From IMG/VR virus record IMGVR_UViG_3300034018_002110, positions 1-58,553 of that record: a stretch of DNA of 58,553 bases, one strand, 5' to 3'. The translations under genes and the position numbers were made by a program. The stretch comes from a virus. Below are positions 7,889 to 15,799 of this stretch, piece after piece (within the stretch, counting starts at the first letter, position 1; each line of letters begins with the position of its first letter). Below the pieces are notes generated by a model that made no database searches, was not told where the DNA came from, and worked only from the letters and a program-made list of their open reading frames with translations.

Positions 7889-8785
7889 ATGTATAATCTA
7901 TGTTGTATAAGCAATGAGTTGAAGGACAAGGGTATCGGCTTTCAGACAATGACTTGGAAGCGATACAATGAACTACAGCCAGACGAAGCATTGCTGGAGC
8001 TTGGCAAGCGATGGTTCAACAATGTTGTTGCAACAAAGTTCACCATAGACCATTGCGGTCGCAATGGCTGGGGTTACAGGGTTTCAAGCAGCCTGTTTCC
8101 GCTTCTGACGCATCCTGACTTCAAGTACAAGCTGACAGACGTAGCTCAGCACAAAGCGATCATAGGCGTATTTGAGAGCATTCAGACAAGCAACAAAGTC
8201 AGACTGTCAACACACCCAGACCAATTCAATGTGCTTGCCAGCACCAACGCCGAGTCTGTGGCAAAAACAATAAAGGAACTCAACTCTCAAGGACTCACAA
8301 TGGATTTGCTTGGGTGCGAAAGATCAAGGCAAAACCCAATCAACATTCACATCAATTGCACTCAGGGCAATCTTTCAGAGATTGCTGCACGATTCGTTCA
8401 CAATCTAGAAAAATGTGACGACTCTGTAAAAAGCCGACTCGTCGTAGAGAATGAAGACAAAGGATGCTGGAATGTGGAAAACCTTTTGAACTATTTATAC
8501 CATCCATATAAAATACCAATTACCTTTGATAATCTTCACGACAAATGCAATCCATCAGAAACCTGTTTGAGTGACTTTGGAGAAAAGATCGAACACGAAC
8601 TTTGTGCAGCTACGTGGGGCGATATCAAGCCCATTTTTCATTACAGTGAATCTGACCCAAACAATAAAAATCCTCGTGCTCACGCAGATCTGCCCATTGA
8701 CATGCCGTTTAGTGAATGTTATGATTGGGACATCGAACTAAAAGCCAAGGACAAAGCAATCAGGATGTTTAAGGTTAAACCATGA
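7889..8785 (+). CDS. uvsE: UV damage endonuclease (UvdE/UvsE family)
   Basis: The 298-aa protein has family-typical length and motifs of the TIM-barrel UvdE enzymes: GYRVSSSLFPL (62-72), RLSTHPDQF (105-113), NIHINCTQG (152-160), LVVENEDKG (184-192) and FDNLHDKC (213-220). These enzymes nick DNA directly 5' to UV photoproducts using metal ions, an alternative to nucleotide excision. The stop overlaps the next start as ATGA. A phage exposed to sunlight would benefit from self-repair; that is inference. Confidence 0.9.
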   Translation: MYNLCCISNELKDKGIGFQTMTWKRYNELQPDEALLELGKRWFNNVVATKFTIDHCGRNGWGYRVSSSLFPLLTHPDFKYKLTDVAQHKAIIGVFESIQTSNKVRLSTHPDQFNVLASTNAESVAKTIKELNSQGLTMDLLGCERSRQNPINIHINCTQGNLSEIAARFVHNLEKCDDSVKSRLVVENEDKGCWNVENLLNYLYHPYKIPITFDNLHDKCNPSETCLSDFGEKIEHELCAATWGDIKPIFHYSESDPNNKNPRAHADLPIDMPFSECYDWDIELKAKDKAIRMFKVKP

Positions 8786-9471
8786 GAATATGGCACATAA
8801 GCGACACTCACTGTTTGCACTGGAATATTCAAGTTCCAGAAGATATCGACACTGTTGTTCATTCTGGTGATTGTTCAAACAGCAAAGACTCTGCACTGAA
8901 TTCAGTTGAGGTTTTTGATTTTCTGGATTGGTTTTCAGCATTAAAAGTTAAAAATAAGATTTTTGTGGCTGGAAATCATGACGTTTCGATTGAAAGAAGG
9001 TTGATAAACCCGGATTATATCAGAAGCTTGGGAATCATTTATCTAGAAAATGAATCAGCATGTGTTGACGGAGTAAACTTTTGGGGCAGTCCAATCACGC
9101 CATCTTTTGGAAATGGTTGGGCTTGGAATATGAATCGCTCTAAAATAGGAATGGTATGGGAAACGATTCCTGAAAATACCGACGTCGTTGTGACTCACGG
9201 TCCTCCAAAGGGGATTCTGGATCTTTCTAAAAACTTTGCTACTGGAGGCACAGAACTGTGTGGATGCAAGAGTTTAGCAACAAAAATCATTGAGATTTCT
9301 CCAGCGTTATCTTGCTTTGGTCATATTCATAACTCCGAAAATTTTAGAAATGCTGGCTTGACAAAGCTAAGCGGACATGATACAATCTACAGTAATGGAT
9401 GTTGTATCTCTGACAGAAGTATGAAATTGATAAAGAATGATTTTTCTGGAAATTTACTAGAAATAGGTTGA
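8782..9471 (+). CDS. Calcineurin-like metallophosphoesterase
   Basis: All metal-site motifs are present: SDTH (7-10), SGD (28-30), GNHD (64-67), THGPP (138-142) and GHIH (180-183). Length 229 aa fits the small MPPED-like branch, which hydrolyses phosphodiesters or phosphomonoesters with two metals. The substrate cannot be read from sequence; the position in an operon with a UV endonuclease and a nuclease suggests nucleic-acid end processing or nucleotide turnover. Confidence 0.85.
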   Translation: MRIWHISDTHCLHWNIQVPEDIDTVVHSGDCSNSKDSALNSVEVFDFLDWFSALKVKNKIFVAGNHDVSIERRLINPDYIRSLGIIYLENESACVDGVNFWGSPITPSFGNGWAWNMNRSKIGMVWETIPENTDVVVTHGPPKGILDLSKNFATGGTELCGCKSLATKIIEISPALSCFGHIHNSENFRNAGLTKLSGHDTIYSNGCCISDRSMKLIKNDFSGNLLEIG

Positions 9472-9475
9472 TACG

Positions 9476-9838
9476 ATGCATGAATATTCAGCGACTGTCA
9501 TCTCGGTCTACGATGGTGACACAATCACCGTTTGTGTTGATCTTGGCTTCCATATATCTCAAACCATGTCTGTCAGACTTGCGAGAATCAACTCTCCTGA
9601 GGTGCGAGGAGCGTCGTCAGCAGAGGGATTAAAAGCAAGGGATTTCCTCAGGTCTGTACTTCCCGTTGGAATGAAGGTTACTCTTGTGACCCACAAGGAC
9701 GGCAGAGAAAAGTATGGGAGATACTTGGCAGACGTTTACTTGAATGAACTGGAATGTTGGTCAGAACCCAATCTTTTCAAATGTGTCAACGATATGATGG
9801 TGACGCAAGGCTTTGCTAGGAAAATGGAATATGACTGA
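9476..9838 (+). CDS. Thermonuclease-like (SNase fold) nuclease
   Basis: Staphylococcal-nuclease motifs are clear: VYDGDT (11-16), RLARINSPE (34-42) and EKYGRYLADV (78-87), with the Asp, Arg, Glu and Arg positions expected for catalysis. At 120 aa it is a minimal SNase domain without an obvious signal peptide, so it probably acts inside the cell on DNA or RNA. Third gene of the repair operon. Confidence 0.85.
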   Translation: MHEYSATVISVYDGDTITVCVDLGFHISQTMSVRLARINSPEVRGASSAEGLKARDFLRSVLPVGMKVTLVTHKDGREKYGRYLADVYLNELECWSEPNLFKCVNDMMVTQGFARKMEYD

Positions 9839-9859
9839 ATTTAAGACGGAAAATATTCT

Positions 9860-10054
9860 ATGAGACCAATCATCATTATCTACTACAAGGAATGGAGAAG
9901 GATCTATCCTATTATTCCTGCTAAGTGGGTTTTATATTATGCTAAACATTGCAGTACTGGATATGTGCATCCATTGTCTGCCATCGCATTCTTTGGGTTC
10001 GCTACAAGAGCGGCCAAGTTTGCAGAAATCCTCCGTAAATACAAACTAAAATAG
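9860..10054 (+). CDS. Hypothetical protein, 64 aa
   Basis: Basic, aromatic-rich small protein with a hydrophobic start (RPIIIIYYKEW) and a basic tail. Not recognised. The ribosome binding site is weak (GACGGAAAA). Confidence 0.5.
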   Translation: MRPIIIIYYKEWRRIYPIIPAKWVLYYAKHCSTGYVHPLSAIAFFGFATRAAKFAEILRKYKLK

Positions 10055-10062
10055 GACTTGCA

Positions 10063-10212
10063 ATGACTATCATCATCTGTGCCTTCTGTGCTATTATGAA
10101 TATATTAGTAGCCATGAACTCAACTAACCCTGAGGTATGGGTCAATTGGATGTCTTCTGGGTTTTGTTTTGGACTGATGGTTGCGGCCATCGTAATGAAA
10201 ATGAGGAGATAA
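10063..10212 (+). CDS. Small membrane protein, 49 aa
   Basis: ATG 10063 follows AGGACTTGCA. Two hydrophobic segments (about residues 2-17 and 31-45) and a basic tail KMRR suggest a two-pass or hairpin membrane peptide. AGGAG inside its 3' end serves as ribosome binding site for the next gene. Confidence 0.55.
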   Translation: MTIIICAFCAIMNILVAMNSTNPEVWVNWMSSGFCFGLMVAAIVMKMRR

Positions 10213-10213
10213 T

Positions 10214-10420
10214 ATGCTTACTTACGACCAAAGAGAACTTCTTGAAGAAATTGAATTCTCTGGTATGGATGTGGAATGTGCCATTCGGGAATTAGTTGAG
10301 TCTCCTACTATCGTGAACCTAAGGGAGAACCTAAGATCCCTGATTAGTGAGGCAAAGGCACTAATGGAGAAGGCCGAGGAGTTACATAAGCTGGTGGGCG
10401 TAACGGAAGACAAGGGCTAA
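10214..10420 (+). CDS. Hypothetical helical protein, 68 aa
   Basis: It begins 1 nt after the preceding stop, with AGGAGATAAT as ribosome binding site. It is predicted almost fully helical with a coiled-coil-like C-terminal half rich in Leu, Glu and Lys. Not recognised. Confidence 0.65.
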   Translation: MLTYDQRELLEEIEFSGMDVECAIRELVESPTIVNLRENLRSLISEAKALMEKAEELHKLVGVTEDKG

Positions 10421-10445
10421 GTCGGCCCATTATAAGGATTTAATC

Positions 10446-10688
10446 ATGATGCCAATCGTAAAACACTACAAGACAGAACCAGACGACAAGACCGATAGGT
10501 TCGCTATGTTATCTGAACTATTGGCAGAAGATTGTGCCAAAATGGGAGGGAGAACACCTCGTGTGTTACACCTTTCTGATCAGGTATATCACGAAAAGAA
10601 TATATTACAGCCAAGTTATTATTACCTTCAATGCATAGTAGTGTGGGAGCAGCAGTATGCACAACCTGCCGATAACAGCAAAGCTTAG
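10446..10688 (+). CDS. Hypothetical protein, 80 aa
   Basis: AAGGATTTAATC precedes the ATG. Two adjacent ATG codons make the exact start uncertain by one residue. Not recognised; small mixed alpha/beta protein. Confidence 0.6.
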   Translation: MMPIVKHYKTEPDDKTDRFAMLSELLAEDCAKMGGRTPRVLHLSDQVYHEKNILQPSYYYLQCIVVWEQQYAQPADNSKA

Positions 10689-10700
10689 GAGCGTCAGCCC

Positions 10701-11126
10701 ATGAATCATATCGGTTTCAGGCTAGTTTATCATTCATCTATTACAGAGACAGATAATCTATTCAAGTTTCTAGAATCTCAGAAAGTCCAATTCTGCTCAG
10801 AGAACTCTTATAAATGTAGGAGTGACTCCGGGGCTTACTTCAGAAGAGGATTATTTGGGTTCGGAATAGCCGAAGACTTCTCTACTACATACGGGAAACC
10901 TATCATCTATACCTTCAAGAGACTTTCAAGAGGAAGAAGAGTCTTTGGCATAGTGCCTATCTCTTTACTGGTTGGTAGGACTGAGCTGAAACTTGACCAA
11001 TGTATGTGCGCTATACATCGTGGTGGGCAGAGAGTGACACTATCTGTTGCCTATAACGAGGCTGATTACAAGACCTATTTCGAAGTTGGAAAGATCAAAG
11101 GTAAAATAGAAAAGAAGGAGGTGTAG
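10701..11126 (+). CDS. Hypothetical protein, 141 aa
   Basis: AGGAGCGTCAGCCC precedes the ATG. The protein is basic with several cysteines and a FRRGLFGFGIAEDF segment. The stop is followed 2 nt later by the next gene. Not recognised. Confidence 0.65.
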   Translation: MNHIGFRLVYHSSITETDNLFKFLESQKVQFCSENSYKCRSDSGAYFRRGLFGFGIAEDFSTTYGKPIIYTFKRLSRGRRVFGIVPISLLVGRTELKLDQCMCAIHRGGQRVTLSVAYNEADYKTYFEVGKIKGKIEKKEV

Positions 11127-11128
11127 CC

Positions 11129-11440
11129 ATGAAAATCACCAAACAAGGCACACCCGCCAGCGAGCGTGTCTGGCTCATATCTGAATGGCTCAGAGACAAG
11201 GTCAATCGAGCCAAATACTACTTCTCCTATGTTTATGGATGGAAGAAGAGACCTTGTAGTGCTTGTAGCGGAAGTGGAAGGTATGACCATAATGGGTCTC
11301 CTAACTGTAGTTCTTGCCAAGGAACCGGGAGGGAGACCTATCGTGGCCCAAAAGCCATAGATAATGCCATAGTGCGGTGTGCTCCTCAGTTGGCCGAATT
11401 GGCAAAGAAGATGAAAGAGTCTCGCGACCACATTAAGTAG
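11129..11440 (+). CDS. Protein with DnaJ-type zinc-finger repeats, 103 aa
   Basis: Two CxxCxGxG repeats (CSACSGSG and CSSCQGTG, about residues 43-68) match the Cys-rich region of DnaJ proteins, which binds zinc and unfolded protein. There is no J domain. Similar stand-alone modules occur in phages; here it may help folding of phage proteins or simply be a structural zinc module. AAGGAGGTGTAGCC gives a strong ribosome binding site. Confidence 0.7.
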   Translation: MKITKQGTPASERVWLISEWLRDKVNRAKYYFSYVYGWKKRPCSACSGSGRYDHNGSPNCSSCQGTGRETYRGPKAIDNAIVRCAPQLAELAKKMKESRDHIK

Positions 11441-11462
11441 GGAATCAGATGTTGACATCACA

Positions 11463-11491
11463 TTGACAAACAGATTAGCATCTGTTAAGAT
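11463..11491 (+). promoter_or_regulatory. Sigma70-type promoter
   Basis: TTGACA (11463-11468), 17-bp spacer, TAAGAT (11486-11491). A second TTGACA lies 12 bp upstream (11451-11456). Confidence 0.65.
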
Positions 11492-11513
11492 GCAGAAAAC
11501 GAAGAGAAAACAA

Positions 11514-11714
11514 ATGAGAAAACCGCGACTGACTGAAGAGATCCTGAGAAAACTTGAGCACATTGATGAGAATAAAGGTCCAGATGGCTGGACTCGCATA
11601 TGGCCGACCGACATGATGAATAATATATGTTGCACTCTTTTTGAATACAATGTTGATGGCGTCAAAGTAAAGCTCAGTAATGCAGGATCGTTCCTGCTAA
11701 GCTGGTGTCGTTGA
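11514..11714 (+). CDS. Hypothetical protein, 66 aa
   Basis: I choose ATG 11514 because upstream in-frame codons overlap the promoter. The N-terminus is basic, and the rest (DGWTRIWPTDMMNNI and following) is a compact mixed domain. Not recognised. Confidence 0.55.
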   Translation: MRKPRLTEEILRKLEHIDENKGPDGWTRIWPTDMMNNICCTLFEYNVDGVKVKLSNAGSFLLSWCR

Positions 11715-11752
11715 ACAAATGTACATTACCCGTTTTATCCAAGGAGAAGCCC

Positions 11753-11998
11753 ATGAACATTGAATTTACACCATACTACCGTAACTTTGAGGATGATCCC
11801 AAAGAACAGCTTCCTCTTTACTGGTGGCTTCATCGCAACATAGATGAAGGATGCCTTGAGGATCGCCTCAAGAAGGTATCCAGCCTGATTGCTCTGATTG
11901 CAGCAGACTGGTTGGCTGATCATCCAGAGAGTGCCGATGAAGTAGCTTACGCAATTGGATGTCGTGGAAGGGATCACAAGGTGGTTGATGAATGCTAA
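11753..11998 (+). CDS. Hypothetical protein, 81 aa
   Basis: AAGGAGAAGCCC precedes ATG 11753; upstream codons of the frame are unlikely to be used. Acidic helical protein. It overlaps the next gene by 11 nt. Not recognised. Confidence 0.65.
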   Translation: MNIEFTPYYRNFEDDPKEQLPLYWWLHRNIDEGCLEDRLKKVSSLIALIAADWLADHPESADEVAYAIGCRGRDHKVVDEC

Positions 11999-12308
11999 AC
12001 AACTAAAAGAGATTGTCGATAATTCAAGCATATCTTCTTGCAAGTCCATGAAACAATCTATTCGCAAGAGACTGGAAACCGCAGCGTACAACGGTTTTTA
12101 CCACATCATTTTTGATCACAGGTCTTATGACGGACCTTTTCTTTTACCGGAACGAGTAAGAAAAGTCTTCCTCGAAGACTTGACAAAGGATGGATTCGTG
12201 GTAGAATGTGAGACGAGGTGGTGGAAAACAAAGACAATCAAGATCTCGTGGCTAGTGCCACTTGATATAGAACCAAGGCCACTGCCTTTAGAGGAACAAA
12301 GCTCATGA
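11988..12308 (+). CDS. Hypothetical protein, 106 aa
   Basis: ATG 11988 with AAGGTGG just upstream overlaps the previous gene; the ATG at 11955 lies deeper in that gene. Basic helical N-terminus, then a predicted winged or alpha/beta segment. The last codons overlap the next start as ATGA. Not recognised. Confidence 0.6.
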   Translation: MNAKQLKEIVDNSSISSCKSMKQSIRKRLETAAYNGFYHIIFDHRSYDGPFLLPERVRKVFLEDLTKDGFVVECETRWWKTKTIKISWLVPLDIEPRPLPLEEQSS

Positions 12309-12748
12309 AACTATCAGAAGTTGTTGAATCATTGGGTGCCGCAGAATTCAAGGATCGGCTCGTTGCCGAACTGGACGGTCTTATCGAGCAGAATCCTGAA
12401 TTTGTTTATATCACACAGGATCAGTTGGACAAAAGTGGTTTAGATCCTAAATGCTCATATGATTCTGGACCTCAGCTTAATACTGGTCGTCGATCCGAAG
12501 GTGAGTTTGGTTCGTACAAATACGTACCATTTGAAGATAATACTGAAGAACAGAACAAAGGTTGCATCTTTGGTCAAGCTCTTCGTGCTATGGGCGTTGA
12601 TATGTCAGGGGTTTACTCAGGCATCGAGTTTATACTAACTCCATTGGTAGGAATAAACTTCGCACGAGCTTGTCGGGGTATTCAGGGTCGTCAAGACTCT
12701 GGAGAAAACTGGGGAAAACTGGATATCCGCAAACTGGACGGTTTGTAG
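12305..12748 (+). CDS. Hypothetical protein, 147 aa
   Basis: The start overlaps the previous stop (ATGA). The central part (KGCIFGQALRAMGVDM) looks conserved in style with small phage proteins of unknown role. Not recognised. Confidence 0.65.
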   Translation: MKLSEVVESLGAAEFKDRLVAELDGLIEQNPEFVYITQDQLDKSGLDPKCSYDSGPQLNTGRRSEGEFGSYKYVPFEDNTEEQNKGCIFGQALRAMGVDMSGVYSGIEFILTPLVGINFARACRGIQGRQDSGENWGKLDIRKLDGL

Positions 12749-12759
12749 GAGAATTATAA

Positions 12760-12915
12760 ATGATCGATACAGCAGTAGCAGCGGAGCACACTTCTGCGAT
12801 TGGGAGTAAGTGGTTAATGGGATATGAAATCAAAAGCGGAGTCGGGATAGTGTTGAGGTTGTGGGTGTGCGGTTATTACGCGATACCAGCAGCAAACCTT
12901 GACCCTGTCAATTAA
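12760..12915 (+). CDS. Small hypothetical protein, 51 aa
   Basis: AGGAGAATTATAA precedes ATG 12760. The product begins MIDTAVAAEH and has a hydrophobic stretch (about residues 29-45) that could be membrane-associated. Not recognised. Confidence 0.5.
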   Translation: MIDTAVAAEHTSAIGSKWLMGYEIKSGVGIVLRLWVCGYYAIPAANLDPVN

Positions 12916-12926
12916 CGTCGTAGCAA

Positions 12927-12981
12927 GCAGCGGATAACCATATCGTTTGCGTCAGCAATATGGTGTACAAACACACAGAGG
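12927..12981 (+). repeat. 55-bp leader repeat, copy 1
   Basis: Identical to 13155-13209 at 52 of 55 positions. It contains ACCATAT and ATATGGT arms around a 15-nt loop and ends in ACAGAGG just before the ORF at 12997. It looks like a duplicated 5' leader. Confidence 0.7.
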
Positions 12982-12996
12982 CAAAACGGGAATTAC

Positions 12997-13152
12997 ATGA
13001 TTGCTCTTTACGACATTTGCTGGGAAAGCCAATTTGGGGAAGTATATGTTGCTTTCACGTGGCCGGGCAGACAACCAAATTATCAGCTCCACACTCAGAC
13101 CGGCATTTTATGGTTTAAGTCGCGTCAGTTGATGTTTCAGATGATGGGTTAG
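12997..13152 (+). CDS. Small hypothetical protein, 51 aa
   Basis: ATG 12997 follows the leader repeat. The protein has many aromatic residues (SQFGEVYVAFTWPGRQ and onward). Not recognised. The gene is bracketed by the two leader repeats. Confidence 0.5.
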   Translation: MIALYDICWESQFGEVYVAFTWPGRQPNYQLHTQTGILWFKSRQLMFQMMG

Positions 13153-13154
13153 TA

Positions 13155-13209
13155 GCAGCGGATAACCATATCGTTGGCGTCAGCAATATGGTGTACAAAA
13201 ATACAGAGG
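13155..13209 (+). repeat. 55-bp leader repeat, copy 2
   Basis: Second copy of the element at 12927-12981, with three substitutions. The hairpin arms ACCATAT/ATATGGT are unchanged. Its terminal AGAGG acts as ribosome binding site for the ATG at 13217. Confidence 0.7.
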
Positions 13210-13216
13210 AAAAACC

Positions 13217-13459
13217 ATGTTGACCGATGAATTCCCCATGATGGGCAACTTTGACAATGATTATGCCTACGGTGATTACGTTTGCCATTGCAATCGTTGT
13301 GGAGTACAGTATCATGGACCCGACCACACTTTGATATGCTTCAAATGCTACTCTGTTCAATTTATGGAAGAACTAGAAACGCCAGTTGTGATAAACTTCT
13401 GGCCGATAATTAAACTCTTCATTATAGTGGCTGTCTGCATAGCAGTAATATTAATCTGA
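13217..13459 (+). CDS. Zinc-ribbon protein with C-terminal membrane anchor, 80 aa
   Basis: Two CxxC knuckles (CHCNRC, about 25-30, and CFKC, about 43-46) form a small zinc ribbon. The last 22 residues (FWPIIKLFIIVAVCIAVILI) are a transmembrane helix, so the zinc domain should face the cytoplasm or periplasm as a tail-anchored protein. Role unknown. Confidence 0.7.
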   Translation: MLTDEFPMMGNFDNDYAYGDYVCHCNRCGVQYHGPDHTLICFKCYSVQFMEELETPVVINFWPIIKLFIIVAVCIAVILI

Positions 13460-13469
13460 GGAGTTCCTT

Positions 13470-13955
13470 ATGGGGCATATGAGTGGAATCAGCCGACGTA
13501 AAACAGACTGGCTTGTTCGTGTCGTTTACGTAAACAAGAAGCCGAAGTATCAAAAAGGGTTCCCAGATTCCATGTATGGTGGTGTCGATGGTGCGATGGC
13601 GGCAGCTATTGCATATCGAGATGAGTGCTTGGCTACTGGAGACACGTCAAGACCCAGAAGTAGGTGGGAAAAAACTGGTTTTATAACAGAGTTGTCATCA
13701 CATGACGTGTCGCTGATTCAAGATACCGTAGAAAAACACATCAATAAGACTAGCAGATATAGGAGTATTGCATCAGACCTAGAGATTTCTGAGATCGTTC
13801 AGTCGGTTTGTATTGCAATAGCGTCAAAGCCAGAAGCAGAAATTACGTGTCGAAGGTTGTATATTTCAATCGTGACGGGGCTAGCAGCAAGATCATTGTT
13901 TTTTAACAAGGAAAAAAGGCTGCGTAAGTATTCATCTGGTCTCGATGGTTTTTAA
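13470..13955 (+). CDS. AP2-like DNA-binding domain protein, 161 aa
   Basis: Residues about 10-55 (WLVRVVYVNKKPKYQKGF, then GGVDGAMAAAIAYRDE) have the three-strand plus helix pattern of AP2/ERF-type DNA-binding domains. In phages these are often fused to HNH homing endonucleases, but no HNH motif is present here. The C-terminal half is helical. It may be a transcription regulator or the remnant of a homing enzyme. Confidence 0.6.
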   Translation: MGHMSGISRRKTDWLVRVVYVNKKPKYQKGFPDSMYGGVDGAMAAAIAYRDECLATGDTSRPRSRWEKTGFITELSSHDVSLIQDTVEKHINKTSRYRSIASDLEISEIVQSVCIAIASKPEAEITCRRLYISIVTGLAARSLFFNKEKRLRKYSSGLDGF

Positions 13956-13972
13956 TCTTTTTGAGGTGCGAT

Positions 13973-14368
13973 ATGAAGTTTGCTCCAACTATCTACACAG
14001 ACGATTGTGAAGTCTCAATGCTATTTATGGGTGAACCATACTTCATCCGATTTGAGATAGAGTATGATGATGCGATGCCTGTAAGATGTCATATGTTGGA
14101 TTTCTGTCTTACGAAACAATCTCTTGATGAGATCAAGTGGCCAAACCTCCCGCACAAGCGGCTTTGGTATGTGAAATGGGGCGGATATCCCATCTTCATC
14201 CAGAATGAGGTCAATCCAATCTCTGATGATGGTAGACCTTACATGTACTTATGCACAGTAAATAATGAGTGGGGTGATAGTGGCAATTGCAACATCTTCA
14301 TCCTAGTTCGCAAGGGTGAACTCGGTTACGAGGTCGAAGATGTCTATATGGAATATTCTTGCTGCTAG
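13973..14368 (+). CDS. Hypothetical protein, 131 aa
   Basis: GAGG lies about 8 nt before ATG 13973, which I prefer to the TTG at 13961. Predicted beta-rich with several Cys and Trp residues. Not recognised. Confidence 0.6.
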   Translation: MKFAPTIYTDDCEVSMLFMGEPYFIRFEIEYDDAMPVRCHMLDFCLTKQSLDEIKWPNLPHKRLWYVKWGGYPIFIQNEVNPISDDGRPYMYLCTVNNEWGDSGNCNIFILVRKGELGYEVEDVYMEYSCC

Positions 14369-14371
14369 GCA

Positions 14372-14399
14372 TTGACAGACAGCAAAGCTGTCATATAAT
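14372..14399 (+). promoter_or_regulatory. Promoter with operator-like dyad in its spacer
   Basis: TTGACA (14372-14377), 16-bp spacer, TATAAT (14394-14399). The spacer is a perfect dyad, GACAGC-AAA-GCTGTC (14378-14392), which could bind a dimeric repressor that blocks RNA polymerase. Confidence 0.8.
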
Positions 14400-14440
14400 G
14401 TGTGAAACGAACCAAGCCCTTCAGTTAATCGGAGCGAATC

Positions 14441-14797
14441 ATGAAAGTTGAATTTGAACTACCAGAACTACCCGGATACGAATACACTGGCGAGTTTAGG
14501 CCCCCGGTAAAAGGGGAAGTTTGCCTGTACTTCGGAAAACCAGTCAGGGAGCAGGAGAAGTACGATGGTGGCAATGTCAGCTACCCAATCATGCGGGTTA
14601 AGGCGAAGCCTAGGATTGTTATCTATCAGTGGTTGATCAATCACAACACTAACTTCGGAAAAGATGAGTTTGACTGCGGGCATACTGTTGTGTACGCAAC
14701 AGAGGATAATGTAACAGCAAAGTGTACAGAGTTCGGTTGGACATTCAAGAAGTTCAACCCGTCCCCGCTGTGGTCCCTTGATGGAGACGCACTATGA
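14441..14797 (+). CDS. Hypothetical protein, 118 aa
   Basis: First gene behind the dyad-containing promoter; GGAGCGAATC precedes the ATG. Pro- and Tyr-rich N-terminus, then a beta-rich body. The stop overlaps the next start (ATGA). Not recognised. Confidence 0.65.
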   Translation: MKVEFELPELPGYEYTGEFRPPVKGEVCLYFGKPVREQEKYDGGNVSYPIMRVKAKPRIVIYQWLINHNTNFGKDEFDCGHTVVYATEDNVTAKCTEFGWTFKKFNPSPLWSLDGDAL

Positions 14798-15033
14798 GAC
14801 TTAGCGACTTAGGACCGGGACAGTTTTTCGAGTTTAAATCTCCCGGCTATAGTTTCCGGAAGTGCATGGTTGTAGGCATCGACTCATACGGAGCGGTGAA
14901 TTTCCTACATGAGACCGCTGGTGGGGATAGGTTCCTACTCAACAACCTGCCATCTGATTACGATCCTGAGGTAGAGACTGATCTCTCTCAAGATTGGCAT
15001 TGGAGTGGTAATGATTATGGGTATCCTCGGTAA
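14794..15033 (+). CDS. Hypothetical beta-rich protein, 79 aa
   Basis: Coupled to the preceding gene. The LGPGQFFEFKSPG start followed by KCMVVGIDSYG looks like a small barrel domain. Not recognised. Confidence 0.6.
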   Translation: MRLSDLGPGQFFEFKSPGYSFRKCMVVGIDSYGAVNFLHETAGGDRFLLNNLPSDYDPEVETDLSQDWHWSGNDYGYPR

Positions 15034-15073
15034 TATTTTACAACCTAATTAGGCGAAGCTTGGAGAGAACGAA

Positions 15074-15502
15074 GTGAAGCTCAATAAGTATCAGCGAACT
15101 TGGATCAACCGATTAAAGTCTGGTGAGACGAAAAAGGCCAAGGGCGAGTTGATCAAGAATGGCGGCTCAATGTGTTGCCTTGGGGTAGCCATCAAGACTA
15201 TGCAGCCGCTTAGTCTCAAGATGTGTCAAGATAACAATATCTGTACCCTTAATATGAACTACTTCCCAGAGGTATATAAAAACCTATGTCTGAGAAGCGA
15301 TGAAGGGGTTTTGCATGTCAAGATGATAAAGCCAAAATGGATCAAGATCATCGAAGAAGCAACTGACCGAGCAACTTTACTTACATCTGGAACCTCATTG
15401 TATTCATTGACATTGATCAATGATAACACCTCATTGACCCATGTACAAATTGGCGAGTTCATCGATCAGAACCGTGAAGCGGTTTTTATCGAAGTGGTGT
15501 AA
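15074..15502 (+). CDS. Conserved phage protein with CCLGV motif, 142 aa
   Basis: GTG 15074 has GGAGAG upstream. The N-terminal pattern WINRLKSGETKKAKGELIKNG followed by SMCCLGVAI is typical of a phage protein family of unknown role (W-x-L-x-SG ... CCLGV). The C-terminal half is less conserved in style. I cannot assign a function. Confidence 0.7.
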   Translation: MKLNKYQRTWINRLKSGETKKAKGELIKNGGSMCCLGVAIKTMQPLSLKMCQDNNICTLNMNYFPEVYKNLCLRSDEGVLHVKMIKPKWIKIIEEATDRATLLTSGTSLYSLTLINDNTSLTHVQIGEFIDQNREAVFIEVV

Positions 15503-15508
15503 GCCACT

Positions 15509-15651
15509 GGATAGGCGGCGTGGACAGTGACACGCAGGGGCTTCAACACCGGAATGTATGTTGAGGGGCACAGTCAGCAAACTAGAAATCTGCCCTCGTG
15601 GAGTGCTGACGTAGACGAGATTCCTAGTAGGTGCGATTCCTACCCTATCCT
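15509..15651 (+). ncRNA. tRNA-shaped RNA 1 with internal kissing/pseudoknot pairs
   Basis: Acceptor-like GGATAGG (15509-15515) pairs with CCTATCC (15644-15650). A D-arm-like hairpin GCGTG/CACGC (15518-15535) and a T-arm GTAGG-TGCGATT-CCTAC (15627-15643) are in exact tRNA register. The usual anticodon region is replaced by about 90 nt with stem CTTCAAC/GTTGAGG, hairpin GGGCA/TGCCC and a 7-bp pairing GTCAGCA/TGCTGAC between loops. T-loop position 55 is G, not T. It is not a decodable tRNA; function unknown. Confidence 0.6.
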
Positions 15652-15799
15652 TTATTTGGCGTTCTCCCGGTTTGAGTCCGATAGCCTAGCTAGTGCGACT
15701 ATAAGAACTGCCCCAGCAAGGCCGGGATAAATGGGGCTCTGGACTTCCCTAAGTGGTGAGGAGTACGATGAAAGCTCGTGCGATGACCGATGGTCGTCA
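15652..15799 (+). other. Spacer between tRNA-shaped RNAs, structured
   Basis: No gene seen. Hairpins include GCCCC/GGGGC near 15710-15735, GTACGA/TCGTGC around 15765-15782 and GATGACC/GGTCGTC around 15782-15798. It may be part of one longer RNA spanning 15509-15895. Confidence 0.35.
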
